Shown one piece after another: positions 63,272-64,000 of a stretch of DNA of 64,000 bases; position 1 is the first letter of the stretch; every line of letters starts with the position of its first letter. The notes beneath the pieces were generated by a model. That model saw only the letters and a list, made by a program, of their open reading frames with translations. It ran no database searches and was not told the DNA's origin. The stretch spans positions 2,192,589 to 2,256,588 of the forward strand of contig JAXIVH010000025.1 in assembly GCA_036785325.1 (NCBI GenBank). Direction: 5' to 3'. The DNA is from Urophycis tenuis (taxonomy: Eukaryota; Chordata; Actinopteri; Gadiformes; Phycidae). Position numbers and translations under genes: made by a program.

Positions 63272-64000
63272 CAGTACCGGTTCACCCAATACGCACACTA
63301 CGCACGTTGCGTAGGGCCCCGCAAACCTGTCGCAAACTCATAGGGGCCCCGCCCGTGGGGAAAAAAAAAAACCAGTGCATGCATGTGCATCAACGGCATC
63401 AGCGGGATGAAGCGGAGTTATCCCTCGGGAGTGAAAAGCGAAAAAAGAAAGTGCATGAAAATGAACAGCAGTCAGGTAACTCTCCTCTCCGGGTGGGAGA
63501 GTGGGAGGGACGGGGCTTGTCCGTGTTTGACCTACATAACAGGGCGGTGAGCCCTGGGTGAACAGCGGACGGTCTCCGTGTGCGTCTTGCTAGCTTCTGT
63601 AATGTGTTATATCAATCACTCTGAGTGTAGTTACAACTGCACTTATACAAAATGGAAAGTAATGGATAAATATTTACTAAGATTGAATTTTGTTTGCTTG
63701 GATAGCCCACAGGCACATATAGATGCAGATATATTAGTGAATAAATAAAGCTTGTGAAATATTATGACAATGGTGCTAAATAGGCTAAATAATAATCTAA
63801 ATCACCTACATTTTAAGTATATGAAGGTAAAACAAGTGCAGTCAATTTAATGGAACTGAATTAATAGTAGCCTGATCTATATTTTACAGGTGCTATGCTT
63901 AAGTTCCTAACAAGCAGCACAGAGTCCAGTCAGTCAGCCAGTGGAGGGACAGAACAAGAAAAGACGGGCACAGATGAGCCACCTTCAACCAGCACAGGTC
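63272..64000 (+). mobile_element. Start of a ZMYM-like hAT transposon, running off the window
   Basis: A candidate terminus CAGTACCGGTTCACCCAATA is followed by a coding start at 63407 (MKRSYPSG, then in the next frame EKRKKKVHENEQQSG) with a splice donor at 63475 (CAG then GTAACT). An acceptor at 63889 (TTTTACAG) leads to AMLKFLTSSTESSQSASGGT to the window end. The N-terminal KRKKK plus LKFL-type pattern resembles hAT transposases annotated in fish as zinc finger MYM-type 1-like. One base is missing between the two frames of the first exon, so this copy may be dead. It lies antisense in a rasgrf2 intron. Confidence 0.5.

Noticed and set aside
62371..63561. Cys-Val or His-Thr repeat proteins
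   Set aside because: Open frames of a GT dinucleotide array.

Overview
The window is vertebrate nuclear DNA, almost certainly from a ray-finned (teleost) fish. All genes are split by GT-AG introns, their proteins match vertebrate families at full exon resolution, and introns carry fish-type tRNA-derived SINEs, a LINE 3' end with an ATGG-repeat tail and hAT-type elements. The density of CA/GT, CT and trinucleotide repeats is extreme; a cod-like (gadiform) genome is a reasonable guess, but this is inference only. There is one 200-N assembly gap (28313-28512) and two single-base frame breaks in conserved exons, both at C/G runs.

Layout. 861-9773 (minus): 5' part of a CNNM magnesium-transport mediator, best matching CNNM4, running off the left edge. 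12013-19621 (minus): a complete 12-exon SEC14-like protein of the SEC14L2/3/4 group (398 aa). 23454-35818 (minus): zfyve16 (endofin), a FYVE-domain endosomal protein, with several exons lost in the gap. 39938-42264 (plus): ube2l3, a complete 154-aa E2 enzyme. 43221-49589 (minus): ckmt2, mitochondrial sarcomeric creatine kinase, complete and with two alternative copies of one exon. 53410-62072 (minus): the 3' half of rasgrf2, which continues past the right edge. At 63272-64000 a ZMYM-like hAT transposon begins inside a rasgrf2 intron on the opposite strand.

These are independent housekeeping or tissue genes, not an operon-like system. zfyve16 and ube2l3 are divergent; ube2l3 and ckmt2 are tail to tail. 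From general knowledge, ZFYVE16, CKMT2 and RASGRF2 lie close together on human 5q14, and UBE2L3 and the SEC14L cluster on 22q, so the block mixes two human segments.

The most interesting signals are a pair of 86-nt exons in ckmt2 with the same phase and both splice sites intact, which look like mutually exclusive exons under purifying selection; a 30-bp minisatellite grown out of a zfyve16 splice donor, with in-frame decoy donors; a threefold tandem copy of a rasgrf2 splice acceptor; several transposon insertions dated by intact target-site duplications; and two perfect long palindromes in introns.
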